From: Diplosphaera chodatii
Lineage: Eukaryota; Chlorophyta; Trebouxiophyceae; Prasiolales; Stichococcaceae
Assembly: GCA_032358165.1 (NCBI GenBank)
Contig: JAALGY010000061.1
Location: 62,001 to 126,000 of the forward strand
DNA: 64,000 nucleotides
Reading direction: 5' to 3'
The position numbers were made by a program, and so were the translations under genes. The notes below the pieces were generated by a model. It searched no databases. It was given only the letters and a program-made list of their open reading frames with translations, and had not been told where the DNA came from. Each line of letters begins with the position of its first letter. Positions within the stretch are counted from its first letter, which is position 1. This document shows, in pieces, positions 12,901-22,408 of the stretch.

Positions 12901-13758
12901 GGCGGCGCCGCCCGGCAGCGATGCCGCCAGGGCGCCTGAGCCAGTCCTTGCGGGGTGCCGGGACGGAGACGCCGCGGCACTGCCATGCGGGGCCAACAGG
13001 CTGGCCAGGCTGTGGGGCTGTTGCTGGTGCTGCAGCTGCAGCGCGCCACTGGCGGCCGCCAGCTGCGCCACCCCCATCTGCGCGGCTGCGGCGGCGCCGA
13101 ACGCGCCGCCGGTGAACAGCTTCGGGTCCGGGAGGCCGCCGGGCTGGAAGGCCCTGCCCATGGCGCCGGCCGCACCGCCGGGGCTGCCGCCGTCCGGCAC
13201 ATCGTAGCCGCCGCCGCCGCCGTGTGCTGCAGCTGCGACGTCCAGGATGGCGTGGCGGCGCGGGTGGCGGTGCTGTTGCAGCGCCAACCCGTCGCCGTCG
13301 CGCTCGCGCTTCGCCTGCCGCTTGCGCTGCACGCCGGCATTGGCGCAGGTCTTGCAGTTGGAGGCATGCGCGTCGGGCCTGCAAAGTGGCAAATCGAGGT
13401 CAATGTGGCCGAGTTGCCAGCTGGCCGTTGATATGACCTACGTGCCACGTTGCAAAACCTCCGATGCGGCCGCAACCGGCGCCCGGGGCGGGGGCTTCAG
13501 GTGATCAGGGGCGCACTTGGATCTGTTGCGGTGGAACTGCGACAGGGGCTTGTGCAGCCCGCAGCCGGGGCAGTGCTTCGAGTCGCTGCCGCCGTCGGAC
13601 ATGGCGGTGGTGTCGATGCGGGGGGCCGGCAACAGCGTCGGGGCTGCCGCTGCGGGGGCTGCCGCCAGTTGGATGACACCTGACACTGACGTCCAGCTGG
13701 CGGGGTGTGCCGCCTCAGGGAGCGCAAATGCTGATGCTGAGCCGCCTGCACCAGGCAT
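9983..13758 (-). CDS. 900-residue protein with three C-x2-C...C-x2-C zinc-binding modules and Gln/Ala-rich body
   Basis: Six exons (13758-13517, 13378-11829, 11501-11360, 11203-11038, 10807-10680, 10457-9983) sum to 2,703 bases, exactly 901 codons with the stop, and every junction keeps phase. The first module spans intron 1 (CPGCGLHKPLSQFHRNRSK, then NCKTC). The second is in exon 2 (QCRTCL ... NCRTC). The third is split by intron 3 (CFACGNPASSDFPLPMCREC). This C-x2-C/C-x2-C ribbon with a KPLSxF signature occurs in algal and plant DNA- or RNA-associated proteins. The rest is low complexity with a run of eight Gln and long Ala/Pro/Ser stretches, as in transcriptional or RNP scaffold proteins. 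I do not recognise a named orthologue. ATG 13758 is chosen; an in-frame ATG nearer the first ribbon (MSDGGSDSKHC) is an alternative. Confidence 0.8.
11658..11683 (+). other. G-quadruplex-type motif in an intron
   Basis: Four G runs of three or four bases are separated by loops of 2, 2 and 7 on the plus strand. It lies in the second intron of the zinc-ribbon gene, which is transcribed from the other strand, so the RNA would carry the C-rich side. Confidence 0.35.
12286..12309 (+). repeat. (CTG)8 microsatellite encoding poly-Gln on the minus strand
   Basis: Eight perfect CTG units read as CAG on the coding strand and give a run of eight Gln in exon 2 of the zinc-ribbon gene. Length polymorphism would change the protein without shifting the frame. 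Confidence 0.85.
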
Positions 13759-15560
13759 GGTGCGTCACCCGCGGCTGGCGATCGCGCGCATCTGGGCCGC
13801 CTGCGACGCGCTCCTTGCGCCACAAGTCCTGCGGCAGAAGTCAGGGGCCACGCCTCATGAAGTGTTGAAGGACTCGACGGGGGCCCGCTGCGAATTTACG
13901 GGCGTAGTGTATTGCTGACACGGTGGCAGGTGCCGCCCTCACGGGATGCGGCCTCACACGGGTCCCCAGGGACCACCGGGCACCGCCCAAGCCGCCGGTG
14001 GGCCGTGCTGCGGAGCTGGGTGCCGCTAGGCAGGCCGCAAAGGCGGGCAGCATGACCATGGCCGTCAGCAGACCGACAAGGGCTAGCCAGCTGAGCGGCT
14101 CAACACATGGGTATTGTGTGGGTGTCAGCTGGCAGGGCCCACGCGCACACACGGGCGCCTTCTGCCACCGAAAACCGCCTCAGACACGAGGATCGAGCGC
14201 ACATGGGATGGTGCTGGGACCCACTGAGGTAGCCCGGCACCCCAGCGGCGCCTTTTGGGCTGATACTGCGAGTGGGCAAACCGCACGGGCCCCGGTTTCT
14301 GCCTGTGCCGGCACCTTCAGCAGGCGTCTGCACCACATGCGGTCGGCTGTGGGGTTGTGGAACGCCGTGGGCCGCCGCGCCGGAAATCCGTAACACAGGG
14401 GCGGGCTGGCAGTGTCCGGTAGCAGGCCAGCCAGCCGGCCGTGTTTTGGAGGGGTGTACAAGGGCTCACCCGGAGCGGCGGCGCCGATGCAGGATGCGGT
14501 GAGGTCTTGTGGCCCTCGGCAGACGGCATCTGGGCAGTTGCGTGCCCCACTGCGGCTGGGCAGCCAGTGTCTCTGTGCCAGATCTTGACCGTCCCAGAGT
14601 CCCGCTGCGCTGGAATCTCTCATCAGGTGATACTCTGCTTTGCGCCGCATCGGGAGCGCCGAAGGACCTGATTTGGCCGCAAGTGGCTTTGGTCATACGT
14701 CAGTAGGACTGTGTCGCAGAATGAGGCCCATCGGAAGCTGCCGTGCGCTGCCGTCGTCCGGTGGTTTTCGCACCGCCTGGAGCGCTAGGTCAAAGTATGG
14801 CGATTGCCTGTCTACAAGCAGAAGACACTGCAAACAGTTGTCTTCATGCTTGTCGTCATGGGCCTCCAGCCAGTGGCTGGACGCGCCCACGCCGTGGCAG
14901 ACCGCAGACCTGCACGCCTGGCCGCCGAGACGTGCTGAATACATCAAAGGGTGTCTGCGCAGCAACAGCAGCTGGCGTGGCACTAGCCGATCAATCGTGG
15001 TGAGTGGCTTTCTGATGCCTCAGCCACCAGGCCCTTTGACCTTTGTTTTGCCCATGCCACTGGCAGCCAAGCAGCGGCACAGTAGCCGATTACAATGGTC
15101 TGTGTAATATTCCTACCTGCACCAAGTGTGGTTGCCATTTGCACCCAGCCGCCATGCCCTAGTGCACGACTGTGGCAAAGCCATCACTGTACCTCAGCCT
15201 TCATTTCACACTAGGCCAGACCCTCATCACGACACCAGCTAGCCTTTGTGATGCTGAATTGGTCTTAGGGGGTGTATGCACCCCTGCGGTTACCTCACGA
15301 GCCGGTCTTGTAGCGCGGTCATGATGTCAACAGTCACGGTTGCGGCTAAGTCTGAGCAATGGATGATCATGTCAGACGTTCTGGCCGCAGGCACTCAGCG
15401 GATAAAGCTGCCTGAAACGGTGACAGCAAGCAAGGCTGCGCACCAGTGACGTGAGCGGCGGCGGCAGCCCCCATACGCTCGGGCCCCGTCCCACCGGCTG
15501 CGGCAGCGGCGGCAGCAGCACAGCCCGGACAGCCACCCTCGTGAGCCGCCGCCCGACGAC
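13759..15560. other. Divergent intergenic region
   Basis: This stretch of about 1.8 kb separates the starts of the zinc-ribbon gene (minus) and the mitochondrial carrier gene (plus), so promoters of both should lie here. Open frames such as 14180-14650 minus show no domain, no splice-consistent extension and no paralogue in the window. I see no gene. Confidence 0.5.
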
Positions 15561-18135
15561 ATGGCGGCCAAGCAGGCGGACCCGCCGGCGGTGCCGGTGC
15601 CGAGCCCCAAGGGCGTCTGGAAGACCGTGAAGCCGTTCGTCAACGGCGGCGCCTCCGGCATGCTGGCCACCTGCATCATCCAGCCCATCGACATGGTCAA
15701 AGTGCGGCTGCAGCTGGGCGCCACCGGCTCCCCGGTGAGTGCCTCACTCCCACACCGCTGCGCCACGCCAAGCAACATGCGATGCCCGCTGCAAGGGTGT
15801 CGCGGCCTTGTGATGGTGACCAACCTCATGAGACACCTGGTCCTTCTGCTTCCAGTCAGCTGGTCCTTCTGCGACGTCCGGTATCTCGACTGTATAGGAG
15901 CCTGAGTCTCACAGGCTTGGCACCTCAGCTTCTGCTGCAGTCAGTCACCTCTTGATCGTGCCAGGATGAGTGCCAAGTGACCATTCTGGCATCTCGTGCT
16001 GCAGATCGCGGTCGCGTCGGGCATCATCAAGCAGGACGGCGTGGGCGCGCTGTACAGAGGCCTGTCCGCGGGCCTGCTGCGGCAGGCGACCTACACCACC
16101 GCGCGCCTGGGCATCTACCAGGCCTTCAGCGACGCGCTCGTGAAGCACAACGACGGCGGGGTGTGTGCAACCAACCTCCTCATCCCCCCTGATTCATTCA
16201 ACCCGACACATTCGTGATAAATTGCAATGGAATTGTGTCCTGGATCTGCCTTGCGGGCAGCGTGCACAGTTCTGCAGCACGTGATTGCCACCTGCGCAGC
16301 TGAACCTGCAAGATCCTGCTACTGTACGCATGCGACCAGCCAGGACGTGACGCAAACGTGCTGGTCCGCTGCATCTGCTGCATGCTCGTGCCGATGGCAA
16401 GGGTGCTCACCGCCAACGCTGCCATCCGCAGGCCATCCCGCTGTACCAGAAGGCGGGCGCCGGGCTGGCGGCCGGCGGCCTGGGCGCCCTGGTCGGCTCG
16501 CCCGCCGACCTGTCCCTCATCCGCATGCAGGCGAGCAGAGTCCCGTGGACACTCCTATGGCGACAGCATTATCTGCTCTGCACACGCACATCTCCTTGTA
16601 CCCGCATCAGATGTGCAGCCTGGACACTCCAAATGTGCAGAGTTCAGTGGGAAGAGCATTCCCTGCTCTGCGTGTGCATTGTCTCATACCTGCATAGACA
16701 TGCAGCCTGCAACGACCAGCCGGGACAAGGCCGTAGCTGGTACGACAGAGCCTCAAATCACTGACGCCTTGCGGCAGCTGCGCCTGAGCAAGGCCCCTGG
16801 CTGGTGCGCAGGCGGATTCCACGCTGCCCATCGAGCACCGGCGCAACTACAAGAGCGTGGTCGACGCGCTCGTCAGGTGCGCGCCTGGCTGGCTCGTCTT
16901 CACTCTCCCCTTGGACGCCGCTGCCTGACAGCTCCTCACTTGTTGCACAAACACTGCTGGCTGCTCAGCCGCACATCAGCATGACCCGGGTCGCACGCAC
17001 TGGGCCTCAAGTAGCCTTGCCTCAAGTCCCTTTACAGTAGATGTGCGTGAAGTTGAACTCGACCCTGCTCAACAGGATTGTGAAGGAGGACGGCGCGGCG
17101 GGCCTGTTCACGGGGGCGGGCCCGACCGTGGTGCGCGCCATGGCGCTCAACATGGGCATGCTCGCCTCCAACGACCAGGTGCGCCGGGCAGCCCCCAGCC
17201 GTCGCCTCACTGCCCGCCCTGGTTGAGCACTTGCTCAAGGATGGAGGGAGAATGCACCAGATTTGTTGGCTGCTGTACTGTGTATTGTCACAGGTTGGCC
17301 GCCACCGGGCATGAGGCCAGAGTTGAGTAGATTAGAGTGCCCTGAAGCCCTTGAACCTTGGCGCGCGCGCAGATCAAGGAGCTGCTGCGGGAGGCGGGCG
17401 CGTCGGAGCGGGCGTCGGTGCTGGGCGGCGCCACGCTGGCCGGCTTCATCGCCTCCGCCTTCAGGTGCTGCCAGGCTGTCCCTGCTGTCCCTGCTTGCGG
17501 CCGAGTGCAGGCTGACATGCCTGCTGCACCGCCATAGGGCTTTCAGGGCCGGCGAAGTGGAGCATTGCGGGCGTTGCACCAGGCTCTGTGGCCACTGTTC
17601 TGTCGGCCTCTGTCAGCAGCGACACCAGCGATGTGGGGACGTCTGAACCGCCTGCCGTCAACCTTGGCTGATATTGACACCGTGTGCCGCGCAGCCTGCC
17701 GTTCGACTTCGTGAAGACGCGGATGCAGAAGATGGAGCGGGGCCCCGACGGCAAGTACCCGTATGCCGGCCCCGTGGACTGCGCGCTGCAGACCATCAAG
17801 AACGAGGTGCAAACCCTATGCTACTTGCACCCTAACCCTCTCAGCAGCATGCGCGGACACTTTGGCGTGGCAGCATGTTCATGTGCTCTGGCAGCTCTGA
17901 CACGGACGGGTGGATGTGTCAGCATGGCCGCCGGGCCCTCAGCAAAGCACTGGTGTGGAGCGCATGTTCCCACCCTGTATTCTGCTCCTCACGTCACCAT
18001 CCTGCTGCGCTGCAGGGCCCGCTGAAGTTCTACACCGGCTTCCCCACGTACTGCGTGCGCATCGCGCCCCACGTCACGCTGACGCTGGTCTTCCTGGACG
18101 CGCTCAAGAAGGCGCAGGGCAACATGGGGCTGTGA
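15561..18135 (+). CDS. Mitochondrial dicarboxylate/tricarboxylate (2-oxoglutarate/malate type) carrier
   Basis: Eight exons (15561-15734, 16005-16160, 16432-16530, 16812-16876, 17076-17178, 17373-17464, 17695-17806, 18016-18135) total 921 bases, 306 residues, the normal length for the SLC25 family. All three PxD/ExxK signatures are visible: QPIDMVKVRL, SPADLSLIRMQ and LPFDFVKTRMQ. The stretch SPADLSLIRMQADSTLP and GPTVVRAMALNMGMLAS are typical of plant DTC and animal oxoglutarate carriers. These exchange dicarboxylates, and in plants also citrate, across the inner mitochondrial membrane. As usual for the family there is no cleaved presequence. Intron 3 starts with GC (ATGCAG then GCGAGC) rather than GT. 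Each of the three repeats should form two membrane helices. Confidence 0.92.
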
Positions 18136-18613
18136 GGCGGCGGGCCCACCCTGTAGCGCAAAGAGTGGCACGCAGTACAGGGATGGGCGCCAGCAGCGCT
18201 AGGGCTGCGGGCGTAGGAGTGTCTGGGGAGTGGGCTATGACCAGCAGGTGTAGGGCATGTGCCCCTGGCCGAGCCTGCTCTGGCTGCTCTGGCTCGGCTT
18301 CTGCATCGTAAACGCCATGCATGCAGCTGTCGCTGCCTGTGCGATGGGCAACACAGGGTATCTGGTCACTGCACCCAGCCTGAGGTGGCTACAAGCTGCA
18401 AAGTGATTGATGTGCGGTAGCTACTTGCTGTTCGCTTTGTCGTAGAAGGTGTACGAGGCCAGGGTGGTCGGGCTCCAAATTGAACTTCCACATTCTTTCC
18501 GAAATACCACAATGAAGTATTTTCGGCAACTGCGTCTGAAACCACTCTTCGCTCCGTGCTGCATGTCAACCACTGATCTGTCCACAAAGCGGATGCCCGC
18601 TGCCGTTCCCCCG

Positions 18614-19654
18614 CTAACCAGACGACTGATCCGACGTCGTGCTCTCCCCGATGTCCTCCGCACCCCTGCCTGCGTGCTCCGCCTGCTTCGCCAGGCTGTC
18701 TGCGTCTGCCGCTGTCCCCTCCTCGCTATATGACACCTGCACCATGGCGGGCCGCAGCAGCTGGCCGCCGATCTTGAAACCGCGGCGGAACTCCTGCAGC
18801 ACCGAGCCATCCGGGAGCTCATTGCTGGGCGCCCGCATGATCGCCTCGTGCACCTCTGGGTCGAAGGGCGTGCCGACACCAGGAACCACCTCCAGCCCCA
18901 TCTTCTTGAAGGCGTCCACCATCTTCGCGTACAGCCCCTGGTAGGACCCCGCGATGCGCTGCTCGCCCTCTGTCTCTGCCTTCACCTGCCCCGCCGCCGC
19001 CTCGAAGGCGTCGATCACCGGCAGCAGCTCCTCAATGACCTTGGCCTTGGCCTTGTTCACGGCGTCCGACTTTTCCTTGCTGGAGCGCTTTCGGAAGTTG
19101 TCAAACTCCGCATTCAGCCGCAGGTACTTGTCCTGCGCGGCCTCTGTCTGCCCCTGGACCGCGGCCAGCTGCGCGTCGGCGGCGTCCGCCCGGGCCGCGG
19201 ACACCGTCAGCTGCGTGTCGACCTCCGCCAGCAGCTGGTCCTGGTCCTCCTGGCTGCCGGACGCGATGGCATCGCGCGCCCGCTGCATGAGCTCTGCGAA
19301 GGGCGAGGCGTCTGATGTCTCCTCCACCGGCACGTCACCGTCCCCGTTGAGCTCTGCGCCGTCCTCTGGAGCCGCTGCCGCCTCCGCTGCCGCTGATGCC
19401 TGCTCTGTGGCGGTCTCGTCAGCAGCTGCCAGCGGCCTGAGGGGTTGCCTCCGCATGCGCTGCTGGGTTCTCAGCTGCTTTCTGCTGATCAGACTGGTTG
19501 CTTGCATGCTGCTCGACACGCAGACTGGTCGCACAGCTTGGCAGCGGGTCGCAACCTTGGCGGCTCGGGATGGCGAGTGCATTGCCACGCTCGCTGTGCC
19601 CGGTGCCAGCATCATGTTCATGGATGCCATAGTACCTGTGAAGGGCTTTTGCAC
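18614..19654 (-). CDS. Chloroplast-type GrpE nucleotide exchange factor
   Basis: One open frame of 346 residues. The N-terminus (MASMNMMLAPGTASVAM, in-frame ATG at 19630) is Ser/Ala/Arg-rich like a plastid transit peptide, followed by an acidic Ala/Glu linker. The GrpE core has a long helical section (LRLNAEFDNFRKRSSKEK) and the diagnostic stretch FDPEVHEAIMRAPSNELPDG, then VLQEFRRGFKIGGQLLRPAMVQVS. GrpE releases ADP from plastid Hsp70 in the DnaK/DnaJ cycle. The C-terminal tail after VSYSEE is Ser/Ala-rich and variable. The gene is convergent with the carrier and divergent from SHMT. No intron is needed, which is unusual beside its neighbours. Confidence 0.9.
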   Translation of the reverse strand: MQKPFTGTMASMNMMLAPGTASVAMHSPSRAAKVATRCQAVRPVCVSSSMQATSLISRKQLRTQQRMRRQPLRPLAAADETATEQASAAAEAAAAPEDGAELNGDGDVPVEETSDASPFAELMQRARDAIASGSQEDQDQLLAEVDTQLTVSAARADAADAQLAAVQGQTEAAQDKYLRLNAEFDNFRKRSSKEKSDAVNKAKAKVIEELLPVIDAFEAAAGQVKAETEGEQRIAGSYQGLYAKMVDAFKKMGLEVVPGVGTPFDPEVHEAIMRAPSNELPDGSVLQEFRRGFKIGGQLLRPAMVQVSYSEEGTAADADSLAKQAEHAGRGAEDIGESTTSDQSSG

Positions 19655-20224
19655 GGTGCAACTTTCCTACACCTCAGGCACACGGGCTGTGCACCTGTGA
19701 TAAAAACGTGCAGCTGAGCGGCTTTCCTTGCAAGATGCAGGCAATGGTGAGTCCAAGCCAAGTATTTGCTATGCGATATCGACGACTGTAGCCCTGGTCA
19801 TGTGCTTGTGAAACGCCTCAGTGTCCCTGCTCTGCAGCACTCAGAGCCGTGCTGTCTTGGGCTGTTCGCTGTTGGCAGTGCATGAAGACTCAGCCTAAAA
19901 CCCTAGGACTGACGCAACCCGTGGCTTGCACGTCGCCTAGCTCGCAGTGCCCTGGCCCCTAGTCCCTGCATCACACTTGTAACAGCCATACCGGCTGCAT
20001 CGTAAGCATACCGTTGCCTGACGCTTTGGCGGGTGCCGGGGCGCCAGAGTTGGATAGCATAGCGGTTGTGCACACGCGATAAGCTGCACGACAAGCGTGC
20101 GTGCCGGCAGCAGTGGCTTGGGAGGACACACGCAGCTGTGCGTTGGAACACGCGTTTGCAAGTTTAAGCGCCTCGGCGGTGGCCGATACAACACCGGTCC
20201 ACTGCCAGCTAAGGCTGCAACGCA
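19655..20224. promoter_or_regulatory. Shared divergent upstream region of GrpE and SHMT genes
   Basis: The start codons of the two genes are only about 570 bases apart on opposite strands, so both promoters must fit here. I see no TATA box or heat-shock element good enough to name. Confidence 0.4.
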
Positions 20225-21793
20225 ATGGCTGGCATGCTGATGCGCCGTTCGCTGCAGCGCTTGGCGCCGTCTCTGCGGGCTGTGGGTGCTGGTAGCCAGC
20301 GGTCCTTCGCCGCACAGGCCGAGCCCATCTCCAACGAAGAGGAGTACAATAAGTTCGCCTCCAGCTCCGACCGCAGCCATGTCACGTGGCCCCAGGCGCT
20401 CAACAAGCACCTACACGAGGTGGACCCCGAGCTGTATGACATCATCGAGAAGGAGAAGAACCGGCAGTGGAAGGGCCTGGAGCTGATCCCCAGCGAGAAC
20501 TTTGCGAGCGCCAGCGTGATGGACGCCGTGGGCAGCGTCATGACCAACAAGTACAGCGAGGGGTACCCGGGCGCCCGCTACTACGGCGGCAACGAGTTCA
20601 TCGACCAGGCCGAGTCGCTGTGCCAGAGCCGGGCTCTGGAGGCCTTCCGGCTGGACCCCGAGAAGTGGGGCGTCAATGTGCAGTCGCTGTCCGGCTCGCC
20701 CGCCAACTTCCAGGTGTTCACAGCGCTGCTGCAGCCGCATGAGCGCATCATGGGCCTGGACCTGCCGCACGGCGGCCACCTCAGCCATGGCTTCCAGACT
20801 GACGCCAAGAAGATCTCGGCCGTGTCCATCTTCTTCGAGACGCTGCCATACCGGCTGGACGAGAGCACTGGCCTGATCGACTACGATGCCCTGGAGCAGA
20901 CAGCCACCCTCTACCGCCCAAAGATCCTCATCGCTGGCACATCGGCGTACGCGCGGGCCATCGACTACGCCCGCATGCGCAAGATCGCCGACGCCAGCAA
21001 GGCGTACCTGCTGGCTGACATGGCGCACATCAGCGGCCTGGTTGCAGCAGGTGTTGTGCCATCGCCGTTCGACCACGCTGACATCGTCACAACCACCACG
21101 CACAAGTCGCTGCGTGGCCCGCGTGGCGCCATGATCTTCTACCGCAAGGGCGTGCGGGGCCAGACCAAGAAGGGCGAGGACATCATGTACGACCTGGACT
21201 CCAAGATCAACTTTTCTGTGTTCCCTGGACTCCAGGGTGGCCCGCACAACCACACCATCAGCGGCCTCGCGTGCGCGCTGAAGCAGGCCACCACCCCCGA
21301 GTTCAAGGAGTACCAGGAGCAGGTGCTGCGCAACTCGAAGGCCATGGCTGACCGGCTGCAGGAGCACGGCTACAGCCTTGTGTCCGGCGGCACGGAGAAC
21401 CACCTGGTGCTGGTGGACCTGAAGCCGCAGGGCGTGGACGGCAGCCGGGTGGAGCGCGTGCTGGAGCTGGCCCACATCGCCGCCAACAAGAACACCGTGC
21501 CCGGCGACAAATCCGCCATGGTGCCAGGCGGCCTGCGGATGGGCGCGCCGGCGCTCACATCCCGCGGCTTCGTGGAGTCCGACTTCCGCCAGGTCGCCGA
21601 CTTCGTGCACAGGGGCGTTGAGATTGCCAAGGAGCTGAAGGAGGCGTCGGGCCCCAAGCTGAAGGACTTCCGGGCGATGCTGGAGCAGGGCACCCCGCAG
21701 CCGATTGAGGACCTCAGGATGGAGGTGGAGGAGTTTGCCAAGAGCTTCCCAACCATCGGCTTCGAGAAGGCGTCCATGCGCTACAAGGACTAG
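20225..21793 (+). CDS. Mitochondrial serine hydroxymethyltransferase
   Basis: An uninterrupted frame of 522 residues. The N-terminus ([18 protein letters not shown], then SFAAQAEP) is a mitochondrial presequence. The mature enzyme has the expected fold-type I motifs: [50 protein letters not shown], and the PLP lysine in [12 protein letters not shown] at about residue 294. It converts serine and tetrahydrofolate to glycine and methylene-THF, and in photosynthetic cells also serves the photorespiratory glycine-to-serine step. Length and motifs are complete. The absence of introns in a gene this long is notable. Poly(A) signal at 22067. Confidence 0.97.
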   Translation: MAGMLMRRSLQRLAPSLRAVGAGSQRSFAAQAEPISNEEEYNKFASSSDRSHVTWPQALNKHLHEVDPELYDIIEKEKNRQWKGLELIPSENFASASVMDAVGSVMTNKYSEGYPGARYYGGNEFIDQAESLCQSRALEAFRLDPEKWGVNVQSLSGSPANFQVFTALLQPHERIMGLDLPHGGHLSHGFQTDAKKISAVSIFFETLPYRLDESTGLIDYDALEQTATLYRPKILIAGTSAYARAIDYARMRKIADASKAYLLADMAHISGLVAAGVVPSPFDHADIVTTTTHKSLRGPRGAMIFYRKGVRGQTKKGEDIMYDLDSKINFSVFPGLQGGPHNHTISGLACALKQATTPEFKEYQEQVLRNSKAMADRLQEHGYSLVSGGTENHLVLVDLKPQGVDGSRVERVLELAHIAANKNTVPGDKSAMVPGGLRMGAPALTSRGFVESDFRQVADFVHRGVEIAKELKEASGPKLKDFRAMLEQGTPQPIEDLRMEVEEFAKSFPTIGFEKASMRYKD

Positions 21794-22066
21794 AGGATGT
21801 GAGGAGAGCCATCATGTCCGGGAGGCAGGGTTGGAAGGGAACTCGGGACGAGCAAAGGGAGCTGCTGGCGGGGGAAACGCTTTGGCCTCGGTGACTTTGT
21901 TAGTCGTTTCAAGCTTACGACACACTCGCTGCACTGCAAAGCTGCATATCGCTGCACATCGATTTTGGTCTGCGAGAGGAGAACTGTGTCGGATCCTGTA
22001 CTGTTTCAGTCTGGGTGCAGCTTGGCTGAGCGGCGATGTCTTGGCTGCACTGCCTGCTGTCATATA

Positions 22067-22071
22067 TGTAA
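22067..22071 (+). terminator. TGTAA polyadenylation signal (SHMT)
   Basis: A TGTAA about 275 bases after the SHMT stop, in an AT-richer stretch (ATATATGTAAAG), fits a chlorophyte poly(A) signal. Confidence 0.55.
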
Positions 22072-22408
22072 AGCAATACGGCGAGCGCCTAAGCCGGACT
22101 CGACGCCCTTCTGTCGCACGATCTACAGGTGTCTTCACGAAAAGTCAGCACATAGTGACACGGAGGCTGACCTGCTTGCTGCAGGGTGCGCAGATCATCG
22201 GCAACAGGCGAAGCCGATGCATCATGCATTCCCGCAGAACTGACGTTTGCACCTGAAAAGTCCGTCCGGCAAGATGACTGTGCTGCTGCTGTCCGTCTTC
22301 CCGCAGTGAGGGCTCTGCAGGGACCATCTGCAATCGCACCGCCGTGACGTTTTTGCCACTTGACCGTCCTGCGCCACCCTCAGTGCTGCTGGCATAGCGC
22401 CCGGCAAG

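Noticed and set aside
14180..14650. 156-residue minus-strand frame in the divergent gap
   Set aside because: Random-looking composition and no paralogue or motif; overlapping frames on the other strand are equally open.
19888..19906. Telomere-like CCTAAAACCCTA string
   Set aside because: A single occurrence with no tandem array; isolated TTTAGGG-type strings also occur at about 1535 and elsewhere.
20411..21610. 399-residue minus-strand frame opposite SHMT
   Set aside because: Antisense shadow of a highly conserved enzyme, rich in His/Val/Gln without motifs.
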